A stretch of 64,000 nucleotides of DNA from Planctomycetota bacterium (GTDB lineage: Bacteria; Planctomycetota; Planctomycetia; Pirellulales; Pirellulaceae), in NCBI GenBank assembly GCA_963204915.1, contig CAUJHS010000001.1, positions 43,796 to 107,795 of the forward strand. The letters are read 5' to 3'. The notes beneath the pieces were generated by a model. That model was not told the DNA's origin, did not search any database, and saw only the letters and a program-made list of their open reading frames with translations. Every line of letters starts with the position of its first letter. The first letter of the stretch is position 1. Of this stretch, positions 7,294 to 16,274 are shown one piece after another. The position numbers and the translations under genes were made by a program.

Positions 7294-10053
7294 ATGGCGA
7301 CCCAATCTTCGGCCGAGCGTGCGTCGCTTAACGACTCGCCCCCCTTTCATGTCTTGGACGCCGAGGCATCGCTTGCGGCCGCCGCTTCCTCGCGCGACGG
7401 GCTGTCCTCGGCCGAAGCGGCTCGCCGGCTGCAACAGCACGGGCCGAACGTACTGCCGCGCGGCAAGCGCGATGGAGCCCTGACGCTTCTCTGGCGGCAG
7501 ATCAACAACCCGCTGATCTGGGTACTGATCGCCTCGGGCGCGGTGGCCATGCTGGTCGATTGGCACGGCGAAGGGATCAAAAACGGCGTCGTGATTTTGG
7601 CCGTGGTGGTGATCAACTCGCTGATCGGGTTCATTCAAGAGTTCCGCGCGGGGAAGGCCATCGAAGCCCTCACCCAGATGGTTCCTGAGAATGTGACCGT
7701 GCTACGAGACGGCCGGCAGCACACGGTCTCAGCCGCCGAGTTGGTTCCCGGCGATGTGGTCTTGCTGGCGCCGGGCGACCACGTGCCGGCCGACCTGCGG
7801 CTGTTGAGCAGCAAGAACGTCCAAATCGACGAAGCCATGCTCACCGGCGAGTCGGTCGCCACGGCCAAAAGCCTGGACCCGGTGGCCGAAGACGCCGGCC
7901 TGGGCGACCGGTTGTGCATGGCCTTCGCCGGTACGTTGGTCACCTATGGAACGGGCTCGGGCGTGGTGGCCGCTACCGGCGGGAACACTGAGCTGGGCAA
8001 AATTTCAGCCCTGTTGCGCGAAGCGACCGACTTGGAAACGCCGCTCACCCGCGCGCTGGCCGAAATCGGCAAGTACATCACGATCGGCATTCTGGCCGTC
8101 ACGGCCGTGATGCTGGCGATCGGCGTGGTGCGGACGATGCTGGAAACCGGCGTCGGCGTGCTGGAGGCGCTGCGCGAGACGCTGATCTTCGCTATCGCAC
8201 TGGCGGTGGGGGCGATTCCCGAAGGGTTGCCCGCCATCGTCACCATCTCGCTGGCGATTGGCGTGCAGCGGATGGCCCGCCGCAAGGCGATCGTGCGCAA
8301 GCTGCCAGCCGTCGAAACGCTGGGCAGCACCACGGTCATCTGCTCTGACAAGACCGGCACCTTGACCCGCAATGAGATGACCGTTCGCGCGCTCTGGACG
8401 CCCCAGGGCCGCTACACCATCAGCGGCGTCGGCTACCAGCCGCAAGGCGCCTTGCTCCAGGAAGACCGCGAAACGCCCGCGCCCGAGGACGCTATCCTAC
8501 TGGTGCAGGAAGCCGCCCTATGCAGCGACGCCACGCTGCGGGAAGAGTCGGGCCGCTGGACGATCACCGGCGATCCGACCGAAGGCGCCCTGGTCGTGGC
8601 CTGCGAAAAGCTGGGGCATGCGGTTGAGCATTTGCGCCGGGAGCATCCGCGGCTGGATGTAATTCCCTTCGAGTCGGAAAACCAGTGGATGGCCACGCTC
8701 CACAACGGGCAAGACGGCTGCCGCCGGATCGTGGTCAAAGGCGCGCCCGAAGTGGTCGCCCGACGCTGCGATGGCGTCGACCTGGACGCCGTGCATCAGG
8801 AGGTCGAACGCCTCGCTGGCCAGGGCATGCGCGTGCTGGCGGTGGCCGCGCGGCTGGTTTCTGCCGAGCAGGGTGAATTGCAGCCACAGGATGTCGAATC
8901 GGGTTTGCGGTTGGTGGGGCTGCTGGGGATGATCGACCCCCCGCGGGAAGAGGCGATCCGGGCCATCGAAGCCTGCCGCGATGCTGGCGTAGCCGTGAAG
9001 ATGATCACCGGCGATCACCGGGCCACGGCGGCCGCCATCGGGCGGCAACTGGGCATTCTCAACGAGAGCGGAGCCCTGGCCGGCAGCGAACTGGCCCGCA
9101 TGAGCGATCAGGAGCTGCGCGAGGCGGCCGGCCGGGTGAACGTCTTCGCCCGCGTGGCCCCCGAGCACAAGCTGCGGCTGGTGCGGGCGCTACAGGACCG
9201 GGACGAGGTGGTCGCTATGACCGGCGACGGCGTAAATGACGCCCCGGCGCTCAAGCAGTCGAATATCGGCGTCGCCATGGGCATTACCGGCACAGCGGCC
9301 TCCAAGCAGGCGGCCGACATCGTGCTCACCGACGACAACTTCGCCTCGATCGAGGCCGCAATCGAAGAAGGGCGCCGGGTGTACGACAATCTGATCAAGT
9401 CGCTCGCCTTTGTGCTCCCCACGAACCTGGGCCTGGCCCTGATCCTGCTGTGCGCGGTGGCCTTCTTCCCGTTCCACCGCGAGACGGGCGAGTTGCTGTT
9501 GGCTCTCTCGCCCATTCAACTGTTGTGGATCAACCTGGTGGCCACCGTTTCGCTGGCGATCCCGCTGGCTTTTGAAGCTCAAGAGCCCGACGTGATGCGC
9601 CGCCCGCCGCGCCGTCCCGGCGAACCGGTGCTGGGGGGATTTCTGCTCAAGCGCACCGTCGTGGTGGCGGTACTGATGACGGCCGCCACGGTCGGCGTGT
9701 TTCTGTGGGAATACTTCGCCGAACTGGCCAAGGGCGTGGAGCCGACGTTGGCGTTGGCCGAGTCGCAAACGATCGCCGTAACCACGATTGTCATCTTCCA
9801 GATCTTCTACCTGGCAAGCTGCCGCTCGCTGCGGGGCTCGTTCGCCTCGGTGGGCGTGTTTAGCAACAAGATGTTCTACGTGGGCGTGGCCTTGGTGCTG
9901 GCGCTGCAAGCGGCGTTCATCTACTTGCCGCCGGCCAACGCGCTGTTCGGTTCGGCCCCGCTGAACCTCGACGCCTGGCTGAAGGCCCTGGCGGTTGGGG
10001 CCTTGATCCTGCCCGCCATTATGTTCGAGAAGCGCGTGATCCGCCCGGCGTGA
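7294..10053 (+). CDS. P2-type cation-transporting ATPase
   Basis: 919 residues from MATQSSAE, with GAGGAA upstream; the open frame to 7045 runs through the riboswitch and is not the start. Domains in order: cation-ATPase N-terminal domain (about 20-90), TM1-2, actuator with LTGES (about 188), TM3-4 with IPEGLP (about 309), phosphorylation site DKTGTLT with Asp352, nucleotide domain, TGDGVND at about 643, and TM5-10. TM4 keeps the Glu of the Ca2+ pump, but TM5 reads PTNLGLAL (Leu for SERCA Glu771) and TM6 reads NLVATV (Thr751 for SERCA Asp800), so it is not a standard two-site Ca2+ pump. The upstream riboswitch suggests Mn2+ efflux. Its DNA looks richer in GC and more uniform in codon choice than its neighbours, which could reflect transfer. 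Confidence 0.93.
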   Translation: MATQSSAERASLNDSPPFHVLDAEASLAAAASSRDGLSSAEAARRLQQHGPNVLPRGKRDGALTLLWRQINNPLIWVLIASGAVAMLVDWHGEGIKNGVVILAVVVINSLIGFIQEFRAGKAIEALTQMVPENVTVLRDGRQHTVSAAELVPGDVVLLAPGDHVPADLRLLSSKNVQIDEAMLTGESVATAKSLDPVAEDAGLGDRLCMAFAGTLVTYGTGSGVVAATGGNTELGKISALLREATDLETPLTRALAEIGKYITIGILAVTAVMLAIGVVRTMLETGVGVLEALRETLIFAIALAVGAIPEGLPAIVTISLAIGVQRMARRKAIVRKLPAVETLGSTTVICSDKTGTLTRNEMTVRALWTPQGRYTISGVGYQPQGALLQEDRETPAPEDAILLVQEAALCSDATLREESGRWTITGDPTEGALVVACEKLGHAVEHLRREHPRLDVIPFESENQWMATLHNGQDGCRRIVVKGAPEVVARRCDGVDLDAVHQEVERLAGQGMRVLAVAARLVSAEQGELQPQDVESGLRLVGLLGMIDPPREEAIRAIEACRDAGVAVKMITGDHRATAAAIGRQLGILNESGALAGSELARMSDQELREAAGRVNVFARVAPEHKLRLVRALQDRDEVVAMTGDGVNDAPALKQSNIGVAMGITGTAASKQAADIVLTDDNFASIEAAIEEGRRVYDNLIKSLAFVLPTNLGLALILLCAVAFFPFHRETGELLLALSPIQLLWINLVATVSLAIPLAFEAQEPDVMRRPPRRPGEPVLGGFLLKRTVVVAVLMTAATVGVFLWEYFAELAKGVEPTLALAESQTIAVTTIVIFQIFYLASCRSLRGSFASVGVFSNKMFYVGVALVLALQAAFIYLPPANALFGSAPLNLDAWLKALAVGALILPAIMFEKRVIRPA

Positions 10054-10084
10054 TTAACACCGGCCGCGTCGCCGACGCCTCGCA

Positions 10085-10504
10085 TTACTTGCCCTCGTTC
10101 GCCATGCGCTCGATCTCGGCCCATTGTTCCTGGGTCACAGGCATCACGGAAAGGCGAGAGATACGCACCAGGGCGAAATCCTCGAACGCAGGATTCGCTT
10201 TTATCTCGGCGAGCGGCACGGGCCGGTGGAATCGGCGAATGGGTTTCACGTCGACGACGACCAGCCGGTCCTCGCCGCGCGCCGGATCTGGGTACGGAGC
10301 TTTCACCACTTCCATCTCGCCGACCACAGCTTTGACTTTGCCTGTGTGATAGTAAAGCACGCGATCTCCCTTGTTCACCGACCGCAAATGCTTAAGGGCG
10401 AGGTTGTTCTCTATTCCATCCCATACCGTGCGTTTATCTCGAAAAAGGTCCTCCAGCGAGTAGTGATCGGGCTCTTCTTTGAACAACCAGTACGCCATAG
10501 CCAT
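10085..10504 (-). CDS. EVE domain-containing protein
   Basis: 139 residues from MAMAYWLFK, with GAAAGG at good spacing. A complete single EVE domain: YWLFKEEPDHYSLEDL at the N-terminus, VWDGIENNLALKHLRS, KGDRVLYYHTG, VVGEMEVVKAPYPDP and LVRISRLSVMPVT. EVE domains are PUA-like folds that bind modified bases in DNA or RNA; the human homologue is THYN1. The gene stands alone, facing the cation ATPase with about 30 bp between stops. The modification recognised is unknown. Confidence 0.9.
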   Translation of the reverse strand: MAMAYWLFKEEPDHYSLEDLFRDKRTVWDGIENNLALKHLRSVNKGDRVLYYHTGKVKAVVGEMEVVKAPYPDPARGEDRLVVVDVKPIRRFHRPVPLAEIKANPAFEDFALVRISRLSVMPVTQEQWAEIERMANEGK

Positions 10505-11102
10505 GCGACCTTTCTTTGAGTTTTTGGCTGAACATTACGGTGAATTGGTCAATTTTGCACGAGCCGTGCCCTGCCGACAATGTCAACGGAAGCCATGATT
10601 TCGCGTCGTCCGTCGGGCGGCCCGTGAAACAATTCGACGACAAATACGCTGAATCAATGAGAACGGCACCAACCCCGTCCATTCAACATCAGGGCGCCAT
10701 GATGATACGTCAGGATGATCGAAAGTCGAGCACAAACCAGCGCAAGGGTCGATCGCAAGCCGCGGAACTGTTCGTGCGGCTTCTGGCCGTCGGCCTGGAA
10801 GCGATGGAATCATGGCTTTTGTGGGCTGCCGTCCAAGTGACCTACCGCACGCGCTGGGGCGACAGCGGATCCGGGGGCGAAACGGTAACGCGAACGGCGA
10901 ACCAGGAGAGGTCGATCCCCCATGTCGTCAAACCTTGGTATTGCATTCCAAGATCGGTTGCGTCTCTACCGTAACGCAACTTGTTCGAACCAAGCGGACC
11001 ACGGCGTTCAAGTTTCGTGAGGCCGTGGCGCGTTCTACCGCATGTTCTGGATTCGCTTAAGCCGATTCTCGGACCGTTATCGGACCAGCGTCAGAAGCAT
11101 TC
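10505..11102. other. Poorly coding stretch of about 600 bp
   Basis: An open frame at 10516-10974 (plus, 152 codons) exists but has no recognisable domain, no Shine-Dalgarno signal I trust, and starts inside the probable leader of the EVE gene. I see no RNA gene or repeat here. It may contain decayed sequence. Confidence 0.4.
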
Positions 11103-11375
11103 TTAGAATTCGGGCCCCAGGCCAGGTGCGTCTTCCACCGGTAGGAATCGCGATTCGTCGTCCGTCCAATCCTGCTCGCGGTAGCGCCGATCGCCGGGAC
11201 GATAATGCGGCATGATGGGCGGCAGCAACGATTCATCCAATCCGATGCGACGCAATCGAACTTTGGCCACGCGGCGACGGTTCGCTCGCGTTTGCTGAGA
11301 CCAGCCCTGTCGAATTTCGGCCGCCCGACGCCACACGATGTCACACGGCGGCAAGCAATCGGATTCGCTGCGCAT
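11103..11375 (-). CDS. Small hypothetical protein, planctomycete-type
   Basis: 90 residues from MRSESDCL; GGAGG sits five bases before the ATG, which decides this start. The segment CDIVWRRAAEIRQGW followed by an Arg-rich helix resembles short planctomycetal hypotheticals that share a RRAAEIRxGW motif, from memory. The same frame stays open upstream to an ATG at 11618, and a TATAAT box plus a palindrome lie right before that ATG, so a 171-residue version is possible. No function assigned. Confidence 0.5.
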   Translation of the reverse strand: MRSESDCLPPCDIVWRRAAEIRQGWSQQTRANRRRVAKVRLRRIGLDESLLPPIMPHYRPGDRRYREQDWTDDESRFLPVEDAPGLGPEF

Positions 11376-11624
11376 AGGCGCCTCCATGGGAAAAAAGGAT
11401 TGCGAAACAGCGATACGAAGCCACATGGTTGCGGCGCGACGGGACATACCCCGGCGGGGCAGGTCGACCGTAAGAGCTTTGTCTGCGAAAGCTACGAGCC
11501 GGAGGGTTTGCGCAGGCCACACGCGGCGAAACCATACGCGCCGACGTTGACGACCTCGCGCGATCAGCACTGGCTCGCATGCATCGCACACTGTCCACTT
11601 GCGCCATTCGTAACGCATGCCTCT

Positions 11625-11645
11625 ATTATACTGAACAAATGTTCA
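11625..11645 (-). promoter_or_regulatory. TATAAT box with adjoining TGAACA/TGTTCA palindrome
   Basis: On the minus strand a perfect TATAAT occupies 11630-11625, and directly upstream lies TGAACA-AA-TGTTCA (plus-strand 11632-11645), a 6+6 inverted repeat with a 2-base centre. That shape is common for TetR-family operators. No good -35 box is seen. The element would serve the minus-strand open frame at 11103-11618. No TetR gene is present in the window. Confidence 0.4.
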
Positions 11646-11831
11646 TTTTTGGAGCATCGGCGAAATTTTTTTGAATCCGCTGCGAATTCCTTGGTGTACG
11701 TCGGAAAAACTGAATCCTGCCGGCAGATGGCGCAAGGCTTTCACGGTCGAGAATCGACGGAAGGTTGACGGTTGGCTACGAACGCGCCGCGCGAACTTGT
11801 CTGATAGAGGGCGGAAACTTCCACCGGAATT

Positions 11832-11874
11832 AAAAAGAGGACGTTCAACATTCATCGGAATGTTGAACGTCCTC
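11832..11874 (-). terminator. Strong intrinsic terminator of the Gfo/Idh/MocA gene
   Basis: Plus-strand 11837-11852 and 11859-11874 are perfect 16-base inverted repeats with a 6-base loop. Read on the minus strand, the stem is followed at once by TTTTTA (11836-11831). It lies 33 bp after the stop of the minus-strand oxidoreductase gene. Confidence 0.92.
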
Positions 11875-11907
11875 GTTCCTCAAGCTTCGAGTGGGATGCA
11901 ATGATCG

Positions 11908-13278
11908 TTACATGTCGATTTCAAACCCCTTGCGGTTTTCCCGCGCGAGGAAGGAATTGGCTTGCGGATCGCCCACGATTTCGCGCCGAACGGGATCCCA
12001 CGATAGCTCTCGGCCAAGGCGCATGGCGATATTCGCAAGATGGCAAATCTCGAGCATGCGATTGTGCGACCACACATCGGAAATGGGCTGCTTACGGGCC
12101 TTCATGCCCTCGATAAAGTTGGCGGTGTGGTTGGCGCTAACCTTGCCGCCATATACTTCTTCGATCGCACCCTCGGGCAGGGGGTTGTCTTTCAGGTCTT
12201 CCACCGGTTTCCCGGTAATCTTGCCGCGGTTCACAAAGAACCGGCCTTCCGTACCTTCAAACAGAATGCCGTTATCTCCTTCGCTGGTGATGATCATTTC
12301 CACATCATTCGGCATGGCCACGCGGATGTTGAAATCGGTGGCGGCGTTGTAACGATCGCCGACGACCGGATTCCCGTCCTTGTATTCGACAGGCAGTTTG
12401 TAGTCGACTGGCGTGATTTTGCTCGGCCCGGTATCGGTGGCGCCTAGGGCCCAACACGCAATGTCGACGTGATGAGCGCCCCAGTCGGTCAGTTTTCCGC
12501 CGGAGTATTCATGCCAGTTGCGGAATGAGTAATGGCAATTGCTGTACAGCGGCACGCCGCCGCCGTAACCGGTTCGCAACTCCGGCAGCGCCCGATATGA
12601 AACCTTTGGCGCCGGGCCGAGCCAAAAGTCCCAGTCAAGCCCTTCCGGAACCGGAGCTTCGGGAATCACCGGCGAGGCCTCCATTCCGTTAATGCCGCAA
12701 GTCACTTTCTTGACCTTGCCGATGCGGCCATGCTTAATCAGTGCGATGGCTTGCAAGAAACGCTGGTCGGACTCGGTCCGCTGCATCGTGCCCACTTGAA
12801 AAACCCGGCCCGTATCTTTGACCACCTTCTCGATGAGCTTGCCTTCGTCGATGGTCAGCGTGAGCGGCTTCTCGCAATAAACGTCTTTGCCGGCAAGCAT
12901 TGCCTCGACCGCGATCTTGGTATGCCAATGATCCGGCGTGGCGATCATCACCGCGTCGATGTCTTTCCGTTCCAGAACCTGGCGATAGTCTTTGTAGGCG
13001 TCGGGCTTTTTGCCCTGATTTTTCTCCACCTTTTCGACATTAGCGCCTAAGACATTCGCGTCAACATCGGCCAGGGCGGCGAAATCGGCAAAGCGGAAAG
13101 ACTTGCTTGTGATCTCCCAACCTTGGTTTCTCAGGCCAATGGTCGCAAAGACCGGTCGGTCATTGGCCGACTGAAAACCAAAGACACGATGCGCCGGCCG
13201 AATCAAAAAACTTGCGGCGCCCGCAGCGGCGACGCCTTGAAGAAACTGACGACGCGAGGCCCGACGAGACGTTGACAT
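11908..13278 (-). CDS. Gfo/Idh/MocA family oxidoreductase, Tat-exported
   Basis: 456 residues from MSTSRRASRRQFLQG. The leader has the twin-arginine signature RRQFLQG followed by GVAAAGAASFLI. The Rossmann domain (about 45-165) shows LADVDAN, DAVMIATPDHWH and KDVYCEKPLT, where Glu-Lys-Pro is the family motif; the C-terminal domain includes FEGTEGRFFVNRGK. Such secreted members occur in large numbers in planctomycetes and are thought to act on sugars or sugar derivatives with NAD(P); the substrate here is not readable. It is followed by its own strong terminator and so is probably monocistronic. Confidence 0.92.
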   Translation of the reverse strand: MSTSRRASRRQFLQGVAAAGAASFLIRPAHRVFGFQSANDRPVFATIGLRNQGWEITSKSFRFADFAALADVDANVLGANVEKVEKNQGKKPDAYKDYRQVLERKDIDAVMIATPDHWHTKIAVEAMLAGKDVYCEKPLTLTIDEGKLIEKVVKDTGRVFQVGTMQRTESDQRFLQAIALIKHGRIGKVKKVTCGINGMEASPVIPEAPVPEGLDWDFWLGPAPKVSYRALPELRTGYGGGVPLYSNCHYSFRNWHEYSGGKLTDWGAHHVDIACWALGATDTGPSKITPVDYKLPVEYKDGNPVVGDRYNAATDFNIRVAMPNDVEMIITSEGDNGILFEGTEGRFFVNRGKITGKPVEDLKDNPLPEGAIEEVYGGKVSANHTANFIEGMKARKQPISDVWSHNRMLEICHLANIAMRLGRELSWDPVRREIVGDPQANSFLARENRKGFEIDM

Positions 13279-13606
13279 GGCTTGGAGTCCTTTGGAGGAA
13301 ACGGTGCGAGCGTGCTACGAGGCAGGCTTCCGATAGAAGGGAAAGGAATTGCAGGGTGAACAATAGACAGTGTATTGCGTCGACGTCGAGCGTGAGCAAG
13401 TTCGCTCGTCGCTCAACGTTTAAGATTCACTCCGTTCAAGAATAACTGAAATCTAGCGCCGTTTGAACTTCCCCCGAGAAATCTAATCCGGCTTGCACCC
13501 TGATTGTCGCTACCAAGGGCGTAACGCTTTTGCTGAGGCGGCGCGCAGCGTTCCCGGCTTTTCGACTAAGATACGGGCGTTCCGAATTCTGCGCGAAAGG
13601 AAAAAC
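13279..13606. other. Divergent intergenic region, no gene seen
   Basis: 328 bp between divergent oxidoreductase genes, presumably holding both promoters. I see no convincing -35/-10 pair. GAAAGGA at 13596-13602 is the Shine-Dalgarno site of the SDR gene. Confidence 0.4.
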
Positions 13607-14353
13607 ATGGAGCACGTGATATTAATCACAGGAGGAAGTCGGGGGATTGGAGCCGCCACGGCGCGTCTGGCCGCCGAGCGAGGGTACTCGGTTTGCGTAA
13701 ACTACAAAGCCAACCAAGCGGCGGCGGAGGAGGTTGCCAACCAATGTCGCCATTTCCAGGTAAACGCGATTGCGGTTCAGGCCGATGTCGCCATGGAGGA
13801 CGATGTCGTACGACTTTTCCGAACGGTAGATCATGAACTCGGAAAGCTCACGGCGCTCGTCAACAACGCCGGAATTCTCGAACGGCAAGCGCGCGTAGAA
13901 GATATGGACGCCGGACGAATCGCCAGGGTTCTGGCTGTCAATGTCACCGGTTCGATGCTTTGTTGCCGCGAGGCGGTGCGCCGGATGTCGACTCGGCACG
14001 GTGGGAGCGGCGGCGCGATCGTCAATGTTTCATCGGTGGCCGCGCGCGTTGGTTCGCCGAACGAATACGTGGATTACGCCGCGGCTAAAGGCGCCGTCGA
14101 CACACTCACTCTCGGACTTTCCAAAGAAGTTGCGGACGAGGGTATTCGCGTTAATGCGGTTCGGCCCGGATTTATCGACACCGACATTCACGCCAGCGGC
14201 GGAGAGCCAGGCCGCGTGGAGCGGTTGAAGCCGCTCATTCCCATGAAACGGGGCGGACGCCCCGAAGAAGTGGCCGCCGCAATCCTTTGGCTGCTTTCCG
14301 ACGAGGCGTCGTATGCGACCGGAGCGTTCATCGACCTGGCCGGCGGAAGGTAA
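13607..14353 (+). CDS. SDR family oxidoreductase
   Basis: 248 residues from MEHVILITGG, with GAAAGGA just upstream. Classical short-chain dehydrogenase: cofactor motif TGGSRGIG at residues 8-15, ALVNNAG near 85, catalytic Ser in VNVSSVAA near 143, and YVDYAAAKG with the YxxxK pair near 158-162. The C-terminus ends in TGAFIDLAGGR. The N-terminal part resembles the NADP-dependent glucose-1-dehydrogenase/YgfF group, but substrate cannot be decided. It appears monocistronic. Confidence 0.92.
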   Translation: MEHVILITGGSRGIGAATARLAAERGYSVCVNYKANQAAAEEVANQCRHFQVNAIAVQADVAMEDDVVRLFRTVDHELGKLTALVNNAGILERQARVEDMDAGRIARVLAVNVTGSMLCCREAVRRMSTRHGGSGGAIVNVSSVAARVGSPNEYVDYAAAKGAVDTLTLGLSKEVADEGIRVNAVRPGFIDTDIHASGGEPGRVERLKPLIPMKRGGRPEEVAAAILWLLSDEASYATGAFIDLAGGR

Positions 14354-14456
14354 TCGCTGGGCGACGCTGCGAGCCGACGCGGATCTGACCGATCACGTAT
14401 TTCATCGAGGTGTGATGACTTCTTCAATGGGGCGCCACACCTGTGTGAAACGCGAT

Positions 14457-15785
14457 CTAAGGACGCATGCGTATCTCTGAGAGGATGGTCCATCCATCGA
14501 CCACAGGCAAATCGTTCGCGAAATGAATCGCGGGACGGTCGCTCCAGGGGTCGCGAATTCCCAGCCCCAGTCGGTAAACTCCGGGCGGCGCATCCCAAGT
14601 AAGCGTGACGTTTTCGGTGCATGCGCCGGGTTTCCACTGGCGAATATCCCAATCGGTTTTCCGCAGATTGACCAACGCGCCCGACGAATCGAGCAACGCC
14701 CATTCGACCGACCAAGGATAATAGAACGGCGCCACTCCCAGGTTTGCGGCTTTCAACACCAATGTCGCTGGTTGCCGTGTTTTCATCTCCGCGGGATGAA
14801 TTAACTCAGTGATCTGAAAGTCGTAGCCCATGCGTCGCACGAGTGCTTCGCTTCGCATGCGAAACGTCGCGTCGGTTGGTCTTTCTAGCGCCGGACCGTA
14901 CGGACCTATCCAGGTGAAGTGCGACCGCTCGAGCATGGTCTGGGTCGTGTCGAATCGCTCCGCAACCCAGTGCCGTGCTTTGCTCGGCTCCATCTCGCCG
15001 CCGACGACCGCGACCTTCCAGTTTTCGGTTCGCTTCGCCCGGCGCAATCCTGCGAGAAAGCTCCAGTCTTTCCCGTTATCCGTATCTTGAGGAAACATGT
15101 CGTCGTGAAATCCCATCCACGGCTGTTCGCCAGCGTATCCTCGGGCGTAACGAACCATTAACGACTTGTCGGGAAACGATGCTTTGTAGGCGTCGATGAT
15201 TCGGCGTTCCGTTTCGGGAGATGCGTAGAGATGCTCCTGAGGCCATGTATGCCACTCGCCCCAAAAACCAAGTAAGCCGAGTTGGACAAACGCAATACGG
15301 GGATGCTTGTTGTATCGCTTTCCCAGCGCCAGGATCAATCGTTCCATTCCTGCGACCATCCGTGGGTCGTTGTAGTCTGGCGAGTGACCCCCGCCATGAT
15401 CTGAATAGGCGGTTACTTTCACGCCTGCCCTCAGCAACCATTCGGGAAGCCCGGACGGCAGTGAAGGGTAATCGACATAAACTCGAAAGATGACGTGCTT
15501 GTCCTTGGCCCGCCCGATATTCCACGTCTTCTCCCACTCCTCGAAGCGAAACTCGCCCTCCACAGGTTCGAGTTCGCGCCACGAGATGTACTGAAACACC
15601 ATCGAGTACGGCTGGTGAATTTCGCCCGCGTTCGTATAGGGGCACCAGCCTTTGAGCGGGTTGTCCAATGCGCCGGGTTTTGGCTGAGGGCGGATCACCA
15701 CATCATCCGCCGCCGCCCGCCCGACGTCGGTTAGTGATAACACGAATCCCGCAACGATTACGAGTAAGAATACAACGAAGGGCAT
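14457..15785 (-). CDS. DUF4832 domain protein, secreted glycoside-hydrolase-like barrel
   Basis: 442 residues from MPFVVFLLV; the hydrophobic leader at residues 1-20 fixes the start, the longer frame to 16016 does not. After the leader comes NPLKGWCPY, then a TIM-barrel-like stretch with WRELEPVEGEFRFEEWE, FRVYVDYPS and QLGLLGFWGEWH, and a C-terminal beta domain (DUF4832) with WRL-type strands and WDAPPGVYRLGLGIRDP. The family resembles glycoside hydrolases and its activity is not established. The two Glu residues in LGFWGEWHTW and in WRELEP are plausible catalytic positions. Confidence 0.82.
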   Translation of the reverse strand: MPFVVFLLVIVAGFVLSLTDVGRAAADDVVIRPQPKPGALDNPLKGWCPYTNAGEIHQPYSMVFQYISWRELEPVEGEFRFEEWEKTWNIGRAKDKHVIFRVYVDYPSLPSGLPEWLLRAGVKVTAYSDHGGGHSPDYNDPRMVAGMERLILALGKRYNKHPRIAFVQLGLLGFWGEWHTWPQEHLYASPETERRIIDAYKASFPDKSLMVRYARGYAGEQPWMGFHDDMFPQDTDNGKDWSFLAGLRRAKRTENWKVAVVGGEMEPSKARHWVAERFDTTQTMLERSHFTWIGPYGPALERPTDATFRMRSEALVRRMGYDFQITELIHPAEMKTRQPATLVLKAANLGVAPFYYPWSVEWALLDSSGALVNLRKTDWDIRQWKPGACTENVTLTWDAPPGVYRLGLGIRDPWSDRPAIHFANDLPVVDGWTILSEIRMRP

Positions 15786-15938
15786 GGGAGTCTCGTAGGG
15801 AGAGTTTGTCAGATCGGAGGTTTGGCGCGTAGGCGCCTTGCATTTCCAATTTATGATCTCGGCCGTCATCATACCGGGACGCACCTCAATGCTTCTACCT
15901 GAATCTATGCGATCGCATCTTAGACGAGGGCGAACGCG

Positions 15939-16274
15939 TTGCTGCTGGACTACGCGATGGTTTTGCTGCGTGCAAACAGTCTCAAATGCGATGTTCAAGC
16001 GAACCTCGTTCATCACGTTAGGCCAAGCGAGGCGCTGCTCGCTTATTCAGCCGGGCATTACGCCAGTTGGCGGCAGGCCATGAACCATCCCTCGTTCCCG
16101 CTTGTCGTGTTCGGCGAGAACGTCACGGTCAATGGAACGATCGAAGCGGAACGACGCTTCGGCGAGACATGGCAGGTCAATGATGCGACGATCGTGCACG
16201 TCTCGCGGCCTCGCCAAACATACTGGAAATGCGAGCGATGCGGGCGAATCAAACCGCTCGTGTTGCAGGCTTAA
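15939..16274 (+). pseudogene. Decayed MOSC-domain protein gene
   Basis: 111 codons. The middle matches the MOSC pattern (DVQANLVHHVRPSEALLAYSA, then HPSFPLVVFGENVTVNGTIE and VSRPRQTYWKCERCGRIK, quoted in parts), comparable to YiiM-like molybdenum-cofactor-sulfurase-type domains. The beginning of the domain is missing, and the frame stops right after the segment IKPLVLQA, where intact members continue for another 50 or more residues. The usual HGGPDKAV reads HVRPSEAL and PCWKL reads TYWKC, so conserved positions are also worn. The end overlaps the convergent DUF488 gene by 4 bp. Confidence 0.65.

Noticed and set aside
8518..9909. Long minus-strand open frames (216 and 239 codons) opposite the cation ATPase
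   Set aside because: They run antisense to a gene with full P-type motifs, are rich in His/Arg/Gln as expected of antisense GC-rich frames, and show no domain.
10516..10974. 152-codon plus-strand frame in the gap after the EVE gene
   Set aside because: No recognisable domain, no convincing ribosome binding site and begins within the leader of the divergent EVE gene; kept only as a comment.
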